NCBI RefSeq assembly: GCF_932274485.2
Contig: NC_065884.2
Location: 74,355,046 to 74,419,045 of the forward strand
DNA length: 64,000 nt
Source: Patella vulgata
Taxonomy: Eukaryota; Mollusca; Gastropoda; Patellidae
Direction of reading: 5' to 3'
A program made the position numbers and the translations under genes. Below are positions 1 to 12,329 of this stretch, piece after piece (the stretch's first letter is position 1; the number at the start of each line of letters is the position of its first letter). Under the pieces are notes generated by a model. It ran no database searches. It saw only the letters and a list, made by a program, of their open reading frames with translations, and was not told the origin of the DNA.

Positions 1-540
1 AATGTGATTTGGTCGAACAATCTGCGGCCATAAGCCAGGAAGTTTTTTAGTCGATAAATCATTTTAACTTCTAGATAGACCACGAGCTAATGAGGCAATT
101 TTCCGAACAATCGGGGTCAATAATCCAGGGTGCTACGGTCCGATAAGCGAATGGGATATAAACAACGATTTTAAATTTCATCAATTAATTCTGACCTCTA
201 GAGAATCCACAAGCTACAGACGCGATTTTTCGTACAATCAGAAGCCAGGCCTCGAGGCTTTTCGTCGATATGTGCGAATATTGACAGGAACCAACCACGG
301 TCTGTGGGTTATAAACATACTTTGAAGTTTCATCAAAATTGGATAAAAAAAAATGTGACCTTTAGATCGTCGTACCATCAGAGTTTTATAATTTTTGTTT
401 GGTTTAGAAATGTGTTTTTGCAGAATATATCTTTCGGATATCAACCTATATTTCAAGCGGACAAAAATGTGACCTGTAGAGTGTCCACAAACAAAATGTG
501 AACGACTATATACTACCACATGAAAATGTGGACATAATAT
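1..540. repeat. ~167-bp module array (pearl-like), partial
   Basis: About three degenerate copies of a module recur here. Each carries 'ttcgtacaatcag', a 'cgaatat..gacaggaac' stretch, 'gggttataaacata', 'agtttcatcaaaat' and 'tgtgacct.tag'. The same module appears near 3.7, 24.8 and 53.1 kb. In the best-preserved array the 'acaatcagggg' landmarks lie about 166-167 bp apart. The array ends near 530 with a 'gtccacaaacaaaatgtg' terminus. The organisation resembles bivalve pearl-type elements, which have ~160-bp tandem cores; that comparison is from memory and is inference. Short open frames here are shadows of the repeat. Confidence 0.6.
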
Positions 541-2873
541 AATAAATACTATAAAATGATTATATCGCTACTAGTTGATCATAATTCACACATCTGGTGT
601 CGCTTCTCTCTATAAACATGTTCAAATAAACAAAATCAATTTAAAGACATGTAAAATTTATTATTAAATGAATCCACGTCCGATATTTCTAACTTAACGA
701 TATGTTGCCAGGCAACAAAACATATGCCCATATCAGCTAACTCCCGAATGGATGGTTGCGGAACATTTAGTGTGGACAGAGTTCGCACTTGAACCAATAT
801 CAAAAGGTTGTGGAACGTTGACTCTCGATAGGGTCCGTTCTCTCACGACCCTAACCTTAGAACTAATTAATTTATAAGATAAATAGATAATAATGAGGAC
901 GGGTAAGATTGTAAATATCAGTGTAATTATAGTTTCACCACAATTTTGACAAAAAGGGCTATTATAGCATTAACCATTGTTGGGTTCTTTTGGCCCTTGG
1001 TGTCTGATATATATTGTTGAATCATCCCTTTACATGTATATATTATATATATGTGAACCAATGCACAAGTTCATAGTTTTTTCAATGTGTTTCAGAGGAA
1101 ACATTTTTGGCAATAGATACATGCACAGCTTCACAAAAGTCTTGTCAGATCAGTCCATTACTTAAGCAGCGTTTGCTAAATTCATTTAAGGAAAAATATT
1201 GTGTAAGGCAGTTTCCGATATATATTCTGCAAAAACACATTTCTACCCCCCCCCCCCCCGTCCCAAAAAGAAACCCAACCTCAAAGCTTTGTCTGTGAGG
1301 TAAATTAAACTTTGGTCAGAGAAAACTCTTGATGATGTGGCCAAGATGACCATGTAAGTGAAACTTGCCAACTCCAGTGTGCCAATTATAATGAGTCTTA
1401 CTTGGGAAAACTATTTTGTACCCTGAGGTACGGAAATTGGTTGAGCTTGTCACACCATCGACTGTATTTGCGACGTTTCTGTTAGACAACGTTGACCCTA
1501 CCAGCTTCCCCAATAATACATTACCAAAGAAACTAGGAAAAAACTCTCGACTCCCAGACGAGATCGCCGACAGTGACCGAAGTAGCATAGGAGATTGTGC
1601 CCGACATTCCTCCTTCAAACGGTGGAAACCCACCAATTAAAACTATAACACGATCTTCAAAATGATGGATTTTTCAGGATTTTCTATGGAGAGTGATTGA
1701 TTAATATGGCAGTGACCACATTCCTACGATAAGACCACAGATGTTGAAATTTGCATAAGGCTGATTGGGATCTTTTTGAATTCCTGTGTCCCTTCTATTC
1801 AAAAGGTAGATGAGAGAGGAAATTAAAAAACCACGACTTAACCGAAACGTTTCAATACACAGGCATGGATCCGGGGGGGACAGGGGGCCGTCCCCCTCCC
1901 CCCACCTCAGCCCCAGTGAGACTGGTGTTGTAGTTCACATATCTGCTCTTTAATAGATGATATAAACATGATTTTCGCATTGTCTCCGCCTAAGCAATGC
2001 GACGAAGACTCTGGGACTGCAAATCCGCGCTAAAAGGTTGTGGTCGCATTTTGAGAAAACTTAAAAACAAGCCTTTTTATGGAGAATATGATCCATAGAA
2101 CAGAGTGCCTGACAGGCAGCAATAAATCTGCTCTTCACTGTATCCCTCGATACATAACACAATGTGTTGAGGGTTCTTTTGTACTCAAAATTGTCGAAAT
2201 TGATGTATAGATTATGGATATTCAATGGTTTATTTTACGTCTTTTGTGTCTATTTGGTCAACTATTATAGAGTGGCCCACAGCCTCCAATATCTGTACTA
2301 TATAATTATTGGCTGACCTGTTTTAACAGCATGTTGTCACGCGGATGAAAACTTCGTTTGTGAGAAAAGTGCTCTCACGGGCTCGCTCGTGCACTGTAGG
2401 CAGCAAACAGTCGTCCAAAATAGACATTCACGTGACAATATTCATTCACTTATTTATCAATGAAGCCATGTAAAAAATTATTCTTTACTCGTTGGACTTT
2501 TAAAAATAAGTAGTTACAAACTAGATTAAAATTTTGGCTAAAACTCGGCGATTTATTTTCTAAGTTAGTTGATTGTAACCAATGACGTATATATTGTAAC
2601 GGTTCTCGGTTCAGAGTCAACTCATGTAGTTTCGCCCTTTTTCTATCTTTTAAATCCACTTTCATGGCAACATACCGACACTGCAAGACTGTGAAAGTTA
2701 CTTTTATTTAACCGTAAAACTATGTTGTTAGTTGCCGCTTTAGTTACTTTGGAAGTTAGAATGTTGCTAGCTCTAAATATGCAGAATACATTTGAGACTG
2801 GAAATTAATTGAACGAAATTATTTTCCCTAGTCTCGATTAACCAGACGTGTGAGATGATATCTGACAATTCAA
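541..2873. other. No recognisable gene
   Basis: AT-rich sequence. A palindrome 'ttgccaggcaac' near 705 recurs with its flank near 26335. G/C homopolymer tracts lie near 1248 and 1873. A 106-codon minus-strand open frame at 1316-1636 matches no family I recognise and shows no convincing start or splice context. Confidence 0.4.
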
Positions 2874-3038
2874 AAATAGAATTGGCTGTCACAAGATAAA
2901 AGAAATCGAACAAATTAGAAAATATCCGTGCATTACCATGTTTTTATTAAGAACAGAATGAATAAAAACAAAGGGAATGCACGGGATTTTTCTATTTTTC
3001 TCGTTTTCTCGTATCTAGTGACAGCCAATTCTATTTTG
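2874..3038. repeat. Short palindromic element (hairpin MITE-like)
   Basis: Two inverted arms of about 72 bp (about 2876-2948 and 2960-3036) share 'aatagaattggctgtcac' and its complement, plus an inner 'ccgtgcat' / 'atgcacgg' block, around a spacer of about 12 bp. The flank 'actgacaccaacattgtcc' recurs inverted near 26455. No coding capacity. Confidence 0.7.
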
Positions 3039-3214
3039 TAATAATGACTGACACCAACATTGTCCTTTAAGAAAATAAACGACTTACAAATAAGTATTCA
3101 CACTTCAACAAAAAGGTTTAAACGCCGAGGGAGAATAAGACAAAAGTCAATACAAGTGATTAGTAATATCTTCAGTAGATCTCCACTTAATACAGTTCAA
3201 CAGAGGGGTGTTGA

Positions 3215-3352
3215 GAAATTATTGTAGGGGGGGGGGGTCGTATAAAGAGAGGGAGGGGTAACGTCCACTCGACACGAACAAACGGTTCAATTTTATTTAA
3301 ATAATTCGCATGCGCGTAGGGGTCTTTAACAGTGGGAGGAAACTGGTTATCG
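3215..3352 (-). repeat. SINE B copy, degenerate and partial
   Basis: Carries the SINE B blocks 'aacgtccactcgacac', 'ttcaattttattt', 'cgcgtaggggtcttt' and 'agtgggaggaaac'. The CA..TTTC tail end lies at the low-coordinate side, so the element reads on the minus strand. The tRNA-like head is missing. A poly-G tract interrupts the tail end. Confidence 0.6.
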
Positions 3353-3689
3353 CATAAAAATGAACACACAAGGGTTCAGTTCTAATGATTTATGTATTCT
3401 ATCATAAGAAAAAAAAACCCTGAAAGTATAAAAAATACTACGCAAATACGCTATTTTTAATTTTTGAATTTCGGCAAATCTTCATAGACATTAGGTGCCA
3501 AATTTTGAAAATTTAAATTTTTACAAATTTATTTACGAACATTTTCTTATAGCATTTTACACAGGATTAAGGGAACGTCTGACTTGAGCAAAAATGTGAA
3601 GAATTTTTGTCTTAGTAATTGGTTAATTCAGTTTTTCATTAATTATTTAATGCTCAATTGGTATAAAACAAATTTCATATGCTTCGTAG
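3353..3689. other. No recognisable gene
   Basis: AT-rich, low-complexity sequence with no open frame or repeat that I could assign. Confidence 0.4.
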
Positions 3690-4090
3690 TCGCAAGTGTC
3701 AGTTTTTTTGGTACCGAATACCGATAAAGTCTCCTATTGGCACCGGATGTTATGTTATTTTACCAACCAGCGTTTGCCAGGCAGGATACACCCACATTTT
3801 GCAAGAGATGGATAGAGAAAAGGCTAAACAAAAAAGCGATTTTTCGAACAATCAAGGGTCATAATTCAGTAAGTTACGATCCGATATGCCCGAATATCGA
3901 CAGGACCAAGATCTTTGGGTTATAAAGATATATTTTAAGTTTCATCAAAATCAGATCAAAATTGTGACTTCTAGACGGTCCACTACCTTGATATACCAGA
4001 ATTTTACAGTACTTGCATACGGAGGCCAGCCATTTTGTTTGACAGTTTTGGTCCAATTTTCACGAATTTCAAACCATCATTAGGGTGTAA
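3690..4090. repeat. ~167-bp module array, short copy
   Basis: Holds 'ttcgaacaatcaagggtcat', 'cgaatatcgacaggacc', 'agtttcatcaaaatcag' and 'gtgacttctaga'. These are followed by the 'cagccattttgttt' segment that also occurs inside the 24.8- and 53.2-kb arrays. About one and a half modules. Confidence 0.55.
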
Positions 4091-5935
4091 CGGTGATAAA
4101 AAGTAGGTCGCGCATTGCATTTTGAGGTTTGTCTGTAATGTCAGTAAACATCACAGAGTAGAAATAACCAAATCTCTTTAATTTCGTAGTTTTATAATAT
4201 TTTCGGTAGCAAAACTACCCATAATTGTCACATACAATCATATGTTAGTTGTGTGTGTTTCGGGAATTTATAAAACATGATTCATAATTTTAAAATATGC
4301 ATAAACGGATCGTAGCGTGGTAGGCTACAACCAAGACTGATGTGAAAAACGGCAATAATTGTGACGGTTTACGAATTGATCAAGACTGTAAATTATTGTC
4401 GATTTTTAAAAGATTTTATTAACTTTAAAACAAATCCACGAAATAGTTGTTGTTTTGATTCCTTTGTTGAAGTGCCACGCCCTTTTTTGGATAAGGCCTA
4501 TTTAACTCAATATGATTTATTTTTTCTCCCAAAGAAAAATATCATTGTCTTCTACAGCTTATTATTGATGTTATGTTAATAAAGTAAGATTTCATTAAAA
4601 TATAAAATAATAATTTAAGAATACATATAGATACATACACAGCTTCACAGGTTTGCATACTCAAGACCAATACGCTAACCGTATACCACGCACCCTATTG
4701 ACATTTATTCTGTCACCAGTAATTTCCTTGATCAGGTTTACAGTAAACTTTTTACACCAGTGCCACTCCCCGGTGTCTAAATCTAGAGCGTATCCTCGTC
4801 CATTAGTGAACAGAATTAATATAAAACTTGTGTAATACTATTTGGTAATTTATGCGAAATTACATTAGGCGAATATAAGTGCACTAGAGGACAGGATTTA
4901 TAATTTGATAAATACTTATGTTTTATTTGTCTTCTCCATGTTTTCAAATTCATCGACAAGGAATGGAGATATATGACGGCTGAAATAATATTGTTATCTT
5001 TCATATTATTGATTCTAAATTCATATGCAAGAAATAGAGAAAGTATATTCTGGTTATTTTGATACATTAACTGAGCTATAGATTAATGAACATATTGGTC
5101 ATTTAATGTCCATTCCATATTTTGGAATATAGCTGTTATCAGTTGTTTACGTAAATAACACAGACAAAAGAATAGGCACATATAAAGTAGGGACTGGGGG
5201 CTAGAATAGTAAGAAACCATGTAGATTCTAGAAGAGGTGGGTTCTTTAGACGACCATTTCACGATGTAGTGGTGTCCTGGGTCTAGCCATGCTGGTTAGA
5301 CTTTTATAGGAGTGAGGTTGAGAGAAAGGGATGTTAATTTTAAATATTGTAATGTAGACTACTGTGTAACTGTTGTGACATGAAAATATTTAGCAATAAC
5401 ACTATGGTTGTTCTTGTTACTCAGTAGCCAATGCAGGGCGAACCAACCCCTAGACGACCAGGCCAAAAACAAAGATGTGAAGTCAGATAGCGCTACACTT
5501 GGTAGGTACCCTTTGTAAGGAGAATACCAGTCCCTGTTGATGATTGGTTTTTTTTACTCGTAGGTCATTTGGTTCTTGGTTGTTTGATTGTTACTTTAAG
5601 GGGTGATACGTTCTAACAAGAGTTACCAGAGTAGTGGATTGGGTTAGTAATGTGAGGAAAGGGGGATATTTTAAATGTTAAACAGATGAAATAAATATTG
5701 CATCATAAACTTATTGATTATTTGAAAATCTCAAACAGAATTTAATATAAATTTTACATGTATTTACTTGTATTTTGTTAAATTAACACAACAATATGTT
5801 ACCAACCCATGTAGTTTGATTCTGTTTACGTCAACATTGAATCATAGTGGTGGAATTTTCCATACACAATTTCACTTATTATTTCAGAATTTGATTTTGT
5901 AAATCTCTGTTTTCTGTTCTTTCTGTGGTTTAACG
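4091..5935. other. No recognisable gene
   Basis: AT-rich sequence with only short open frames and no domain I recognise. Confidence 0.4.
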
Positions 5936-6075
5936 AAAGGCCTACTTTTCTGCACCAATGGGATGTAACGGAGATTGACATACGCCATGTAGTGTGCCTT
6001 CTAATTCCAACTGGCAAGGGCTCTTCTACACGCACGCCAACAGGGGCCTCGATAACCTGTCCCATCCGAATGACT
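5936..6075 (-). repeat. SINE A copy, degenerate
   Basis: Matches SINE A at 'gagattgacatacgccatg', 'agtgtgcc', 'aattccaactggcaagg' and 'cacgccaa'. Orientation follows the other SINE A copies, with the tail at the low-coordinate end. Confidence 0.6.
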
Positions 6076-6334
6076 GGGCGTTATACATTACCAAGCTCTC
6101 TGTCGTGCACCAATAACAAGAGGGAACCACAACGGAAAATCCTGTGGTACTTTCTCGGCTAACCCTGAGCTCGAGTCTATGATCCATCAATATTAGCCTG
6201 GCAGTTGTAGGGTAGTTGTTTCTTTTATCCCCCTCTATCTTAGAAACTCCTCCTAATTCTCAACACAATCAACACTGAAAATAAATCTACTCTGGGTAAT
6301 CTTTTACTATAAGCCCTACTGACAAGCAATCGTA

Positions 6335-6597
6335 TACATTCAAACAAGATACTAATCCGTTCAAACGAGATAATTAATTCGTTAAAACGAGATAATTAAT
6401 TCGTTCAAACGAGATAATTAATTCGTTAAAACGAGATAATTAATTCGTTCAAACTAGATACTAATCCGTTCAAACGAGATAATTAATTCGTTAAAACGAG
6501 ATAATTAATTCGTTCAAACTAGATAATTAATTCGTTCAAACTAGATAATTAATTCGTTAAAACGAGATATATAATTCGTTAAAACGAGATACTAATT
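6335..6597. repeat. 21/22-bp minisatellite, left part of split array
   Basis: Tandem units of the type 'attcgttcaaacgagataat', 22 bp with a 21-bp 'gatactaat' variant. The first units read 'caaacaagatactaatccg'. The array stops exactly where the 3' end of the LINE begins (about 6598) and resumes at 9571 beyond it. Confidence 0.85.
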
Positions 6598-9570
6598 CAG
6601 TTCAGTTCAGTTCAGTTCTTTATTCCTTGGGCTAACTGCCCATCAGATACAGTACAATATACAGAACATACATACACGCAAATGTAAAATTATTTGCAAG
6701 ATTGTTATTTATGGGAGAGTAGACAATTTCATTTTTTACAAGTATTTAAGATGTCAATTTATATCGTTAGATTTTGGAGTGATTTATTTCTCAATTCAAA
6801 AGCTATTGATAGATATTTTCCTAGGTTTGTCAATTCCTTAATATTATGTACAGTCAGAAGTTGAATAAATTTATATACACTTGGATTAATTCTATAATAT
6901 GGCTTAATATAATTGAAACGAATATCTTTTCATTTTTTACATATTAATACAAAATGGTACTCATCTTCAACATCATCATTATCGCAAAATTTACAAAAAC
7001 TTTTATTTTTAGCAATACTGTTGTATCTACCTGTTTCTATAAATAAGTTATGGGCAGATAAACAGATTAGCATATTTATATGGAATGGATTTGGACAAAT
7101 AATATTGTAAGTTAAAATTTGAAATGTAATGCTGATAAAAGAGACCTTTTGATGAATTACAAATATGTTCTATACATAATTGTTTAAAAATATCTAAAAT
7201 TCTATACTTAATGGTTTTGAAATATGATGAGTTACAGAATTCTCTATTTTCCCAAATATAGCCTAAACCTATTTGAAATAATTCATTCCTTATATTTGTA
7301 ATCCATTGACTTTTATTAGATACCTGGTCCTGTAAACAACATTTTAAAATCTTATTATCAATATTTAGTAGTTTTGTCCAATATTTAAAAATTCTAATTT
7401 TTCTCATTCTGTGCATAGTTGTTTGTCTAACTCCTAATATTCGCTTATAAAAATTTGATTGAACTTTCTCCACATCAGCGGCTTTATGAAATCCCCATAT
7501 CTCTGCTCCATATGATAAAATGCTTTCGACATAAGTATCAAATACTGACAATTTAGTTTCAATGTTAAAAAAGTTATCATTACATACTCTTAATACAGAG
7601 AATAAAGCTTTCCTGCCCTGATCAGCTACATGTTTCTGGGTTTTCAAAAATTTACCATTATAGTTTAAAATCAATCCTAAATAGTTAAATGTGTCAACAA
7701 TGTCTTATTCATTACCATTACAAAACCATTTTTCATACCATTTTTCATTTTCTGATAATTTCCCCCCATTTCTAAAAACAACAATTTTAGTTTTTTTCGT
7801 ATTTACAGCGAGGTTCCATTTACAAGTATATTTACATAATGAGTCAAGCAACTGTTGTAAACCCTCGGGCGTTTCCGAGAACACCGCCTTGTCGTCCGCG
7901 TACATTAAAAGAAAAAGGTTCATGGTATCTAATGGAATGGATGGACAATTTTCAGAGTACAAATGGTTTTCAATATCATTAACGTAAAATGAAAATAATA
8001 TGGGACTTAAAATTTCGCCTTGAAATAGACCTGAATTACAATTAAAAAAGTTCGACAAATCACCATGTAGTTTAACACAACATTTTACCTGATCATATAG
8101 AGAATGTATCAATTTTAAAATGTTTCCTTTTATGCCTTCCTGAATTAGTTTATACCATAGATTTACTCGTGTGATTAAGTCAAAGGCTTTTGAATAGTCA
8201 ACAAAACAGCAATAAAGACGTTTTTATGTTTTAAAATTTGGTTGATCAACGTATTTAGATTAAAAATAGCATCTGTAGTTGATAAACCTTTTCTGAAACC
8301 AAACTGAGAATTAATAATACTACAATGTGATTTGTCATATTCTAATAATCTATTGTTTAATATGCCAGTGAATAATTTGCTCAAGCAGCTAACAAGGGTA
8401 ATTCCTCTATAATTGTCAGGGTTACTGGAATCGCCCTTTTTGAAAACAGGCACTATTACACCAATACACCAAGTAGCTGGGAAACAACCAGATTCTTAAA
8501 TATTATTGAATAAAATGTTTAAAACGGGTACAAGTTGTTGTGAACAATAAATAAATACTTCATTAATAATTCCATCAATTCCACAAGATTTGCTCTTTTT
8601 TAAATTCTTGATGGCTTTAAAAATCTCGTGATAAGTAATTGGCCCATTAAGGTCAACATCAAGGTCATCCTTTACTTCGTTTTCAGAAAGTGTCTGATTA
8701 TCATATTGAGATAAGAATTCTTTTACTTCATGATCAATATTATGTGTTATATTTAAAGCCAAGTCACTAAAATGTTCATAGAAGTTGCCTTCTCGTGCCA
8801 TATAGATGCGTTTAAGTTTAATTTGTAATTTTTTATATGAACATTTTGTGTAAGATTAAATTAATCTATTTTCAAGAGATTTATTTTTATTAAAATTACT
8901 CAAAGCATTTTTGTGGAGTTTATATTGGGAAGTACAAATTTCATTGAACCAGGATCGTACTTTAAGTTTATTACACCTAGCTTTATTTAAATATGTTGAA
9001 CCTTCTATTTTATTTATACAGAAGGGTGATATTATTTCCATAAGGGTCCGGGAGAATTCGTCAACACTATTATCTATTGTAGTTTTCGACCGGTCATTTA
9101 GCGTACAACTATCAATTAAAACAGGCTGATAAATGATAAACTGATTTATTAGTTCACTACACCTATGATGATCCCATTTCTGAACAACTTTAGTTTTGAG
9201 TATAACACTATGGCGATTAATACTACTAACTTCCGAGCTATTCAGATTGACGTTCAGCTTGATATAAAGTGGTGAGTGGTCTGAAAACTCATTAAACTGA
9301 CCAGATTCAAAACTTTGTATCAAATTGAATTGATCATTGTGCATCAATGAATAATCGATTAAACTTGACCCTTTAATATCTTCCATTTATTATTCTTAAA
9401 CCAGTTGCCTTACACATATTTAATAATTCTCTACCAAAACTATTTATAGTTTTATCCATGCTGTTTCTCAATTTCAAAACATGATAATTATCAGGGTTAT
9501 AAACAAAATCATATTCAATAGGTGTACGACTATTAAGATCACCAACAGTAATAATAGTATGTGATAATAG
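6598..9570 (-). mobile_element. 5'-truncated LINE (non-LTR retrotransposon) inside a minisatellite
   Basis: The element reads from 9570 down to 6598. In order it holds the rest of an apurinic-type endonuclease (GDLNSRTP near 9540, then GSSLIDYSL and FSDHSPLYIKL), a linker, and a reverse transcriptase (FKKGDSSNPDNYRGITLVS, FGFRKGLST, YADD near 7895). A C-terminal part follows (YGAEIWGFHKAADVEKVQ, KYWTKLL), with the last open frame stopping near 7048. Several stops and frame changes split the frames at 7048-7674, 7705-8112, 8175-8453, 8496-8801 and 8856-9386, so the copy is dead. The 3' end is 'AATAAAGAACTGAACTGAAC', a short tandem tail rather than poly(A), as in several APE-type clades. I cannot fix the clade. 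The 5' truncation falls inside the endonuclease and abuts the array directly. Confidence 0.85.
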
Positions 9571-10007
9571 TACGAGATAATTAATTCGTTAAAACGAGAT
9601 AATTAATTCGTTTAAGCGAGATAATTAATTCGTTAAAACGAGATAATTAATTCGTTCAAACTAGATAATTAATTCGTTCAAACTAGATAATTAATTCGTT
9701 CAAACGAGATAATTAATTCGTTAAAACGAGATACTAATTCGTTCAAACGAGATAATTAATTCGTTCAAACGAGATAATTAATTCGTTCAAACGAGATAAT
9801 TAATTCGTTAAAACGAGATACTAATTCGTTAAAACGAGATAATTAATTCGTTAAATCGAGATAATTAATTCGTTCAAACTAGATAATTAATTCGTTAAAA
9901 CGAGATAATTAATTCGTTCAAACTAGATAATTAATTCGTCCAAACTAGATAAAGAATTCGTTAAAACCAGATAATTAACGAGATTCTATCTCGTTCAAAC
10001 GGATTAA
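9571..10007. repeat. 21/22-bp minisatellite, right part of split array
   Basis: About 20 units of the same 22-bp repeat as at 6335-6597, with C/A changes inside 'cgttcaaac' and 'cgttaaaac'. It ends with 'ctcgttcaaacggatta', followed by 'tgtatgacactaacaggcc'. A related flank follows the third array at 48017. Confidence 0.85.
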
Positions 10008-10060
10008 TACTTTTTTTGTATGACACTAACAGGCCTTCATTCATAATAACCAGGGAATAG

Positions 10061-10061
<1 letters not shown>

Positions 10062-10105
<44 letters not shown>
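10062..10105. repeat. (AT)n microsatellite
   Basis: About 21 uninterrupted AT dinucleotides. Confidence 0.95.
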
Positions 10106-10108
<3 letters not shown>

Positions 10109-10865
10109 TAACGTCAGCCATTATGATACAATTCAAATATGATAATCAATAATAAAACCATATATTTTGAATAACATATTCCCGACGTACGTGTCTGAAG
10201 ATATCAGCTAGTTAGCTGACGAAAACACTGATGATATTGTTATGTCTTTATTAAACGATTATGTTTTTCCTGATGTTGCTACCAAGCTTGAAAAGTCACA
10301 TATTGGGCGTACCTCCCCCCCCCCCCCCGCCTGCAAAAAATTTCGCCCGCCTCCCCGTGAAAAAATTGTCGACCAAAAAAACAATAGATTGTCCGTCAAT
10401 TTTACAGCACCCCCTGAGACCCCCCCCCCCCCCTCGTTGCTCTGAGCTAGTTACGTCCCTGTATCGCTTCAGTATATGCAAATAAAATGAACCCGAAGGA
10501 GTAAAATATTAAACACAATATAAAGTATACATAAATGAAGCGCTAATTAAAACCCGCTCAGCATTGTACAAAAAAATACTAAAACAAAAACCACGTGATC
10601 TCTTTAAAGACAAGGTTATCAAAAACTGTTGGACCTATGATGGGGAAGATATTTGTTGGTAGTTTTGACGGCCGAAAACACCTCATTACACGCGAAGATG
10701 AATTGCTACCATTCAGAAACAATGTTAACCTCAGACGACATTTACACGCAGAACAGCGGGAAAGTCAAGGTCGCTCAGAAGCGTCGTGTCGTCTGCTACT
10801 CGAGAACACCCACATAACACCTATTATATAGCGGATATTAGCACGCATCATGTGAGACAATCGTC
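10106..10865. other. No recognisable gene
   Basis: Poly-C tracts near 10313 and 10424 make proline-rich frames that are not genes. The rest has no assignable repeat or domain. Confidence 0.4.
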
Positions 10866-11230
10866 CCTGATGGATTTGGCCTTAACATCAACACCTAAAG
10901 TGAGATCGTCGGTTAAGTAAACCACAACTTTTTCCCAAATTTCCGTTGGGTAGAACGCTTTCAGCCACACATGAAGCAACATGTGGAACCTGTTGCCCAA
11001 AAAGCACGTATGAGCTGGAAGTAGAGACAAGGTAACATGCAAGTTTCGGTCCAACATTTCAACCTAACCAACCTCTCAACTCTTGTATCCTTCCGCCTTA
11101 AAATTATGAATATTCACCAAAATCTGTCAGAAAATGTATTTACAAACCCTTTTCGTCGATTCTACACCAAAAAATCAACAAAAATCACCATGCAAAAGGG
11201 GGAAAAAGGGAAAGGTAGAGAAAGACTAAA
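10866..11230 (-). repeat. Diverged copy of the 33.5-kb inverted-repeat element
   Basis: Read on the minus strand, 11225-10910 matches 33590-33930: 'cccttttgcatg', 'gttgattttttggt', 'acattttctg', 'ggtgaatattcat', 'aggcggaaggata' and the 'cagcccaacg'-like block all keep the same order. The terminal inverted repeats of the 33.5-kb copy are not recognisable here. Confidence 0.6.
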
Positions 11231-11340
11231 AAATAACTTTCGCCCTACATCAGATACTGTAAACTCGTACAATCATTTTAGACATTTCCTGTTCTTTGGT
11301 TCCGAATTTTAAATAAAATTCTAAATATTCATTATAATTT

Positions 11341-11655
11341 TCAAAATGCGTTTGAATTAGTCAGCCGTTGTGAAACTCATGCCTGCGTAGACGGGTTCAT
11401 AGTTACGCTCAGCCGATATTCCAAATTTAGGATGGAATGAAAATTATGTACGTCAATTAACGGAAAAAACTGCCCATATTGATACCACTTAAGTTTAAGT
11501 ATTCAAGATACATAAACAATTATTACATAAATTCGATTAATACATAATTAAAGTACAGCAAGAATTTTCGTTCCATTCCTAAATTTGGTATATCGGCTGA
11601 GTGCAGGCGTGAGTTTCACAATGACCGACTAATTCAAATGAATTTTGTTTTTGTT
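11341..11655. repeat. Inverted-repeat (MITE-like) element
   Basis: Two arms of about 85-100 bp, about 11347-11445 and 11560-11650, are reverse complements. Shared blocks include 'tttgaattagtc', 'gtgaaactca', 'ctcagccgata' and 'ccaaattta'. The left arm has an extra ~19-bp segment ('agacgggttcatagttacg'). The ~110-bp spacer is AT-rich and non-coding. No transposase. Confidence 0.75.
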
Positions 11656-12272
11656 CTGTATCACTTCTACATGAAAATAGTGTTGGATTATTATAAATGC
11701 GTGTCGGAGGTGGCAAGAAATGTTTCCCTTTGGCGGTCAAAGAAGAATCACGATGAAAAATAGACGGTAGGGATTCAAAAATAGCCTTAGAAGCGAGATG
11801 GGAGAAAGGCCTTATTTTTATATTAGTTGTCTTTAGGATCGGGTAGTAACGATGAGAGTAAGCCTCTAACAGACATCGTTACTTAAGTAACTACATAAAA
11901 TAGATCCAAGAATTGACTTTTGGATAATATTTGAATTCTATAGCGTGATAAGCGCCGTTAATATAGCTTTGCGATTATTTAGCACGTCATTTTATAAATA
12001 TTCCAGGAGCTAATGAGTATAATATATAAAGATGTCTTACCCTTAGATCTGCTAATATAAGTATTCCAGGAGTTATTGAGTATAATATTTAAAGATCTGC
12101 TCAATACAATAGTAGAGGTCTGTATATAGATTTTAAAATTTAACCAGCACTATATGTAGTATACCCATTGAACTATCCAATATGCTACACACACATACAG
12201 TATATATTAGCGCCTAAAACACCCAGCCCACATACCTATAATATTATATAGCTACTGATCTATATACCTGCA
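11656..12272. other. No recognisable gene
   Basis: AT-rich sequence. A short direct repeat ('ttccagga..ta.tgagtataat') lies near 12002 and 12064. Confidence 0.4.
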
Positions 12273-12329
12273 TGAATATATACCTATATACAGATACCTG
12301 TATATAGAAAGTCTACCAGCTACTCAGTG

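Noticed and set aside
1316-1636. Possible 106-codon host gene on the minus strand
   Set aside because: No recognisable domain, no clear splice or promoter context; an overlapping plus-strand frame is equally open.
6335-10007. CRISPR-like regular repeats
   Set aside because: The 21/22-bp units are contiguous with no unique spacers, and the DNA is eukaryotic.
10242-10485. Proline-rich open frames
   Set aside because: They depend on poly-C tracts; no start context, splice sites or conserved domain.
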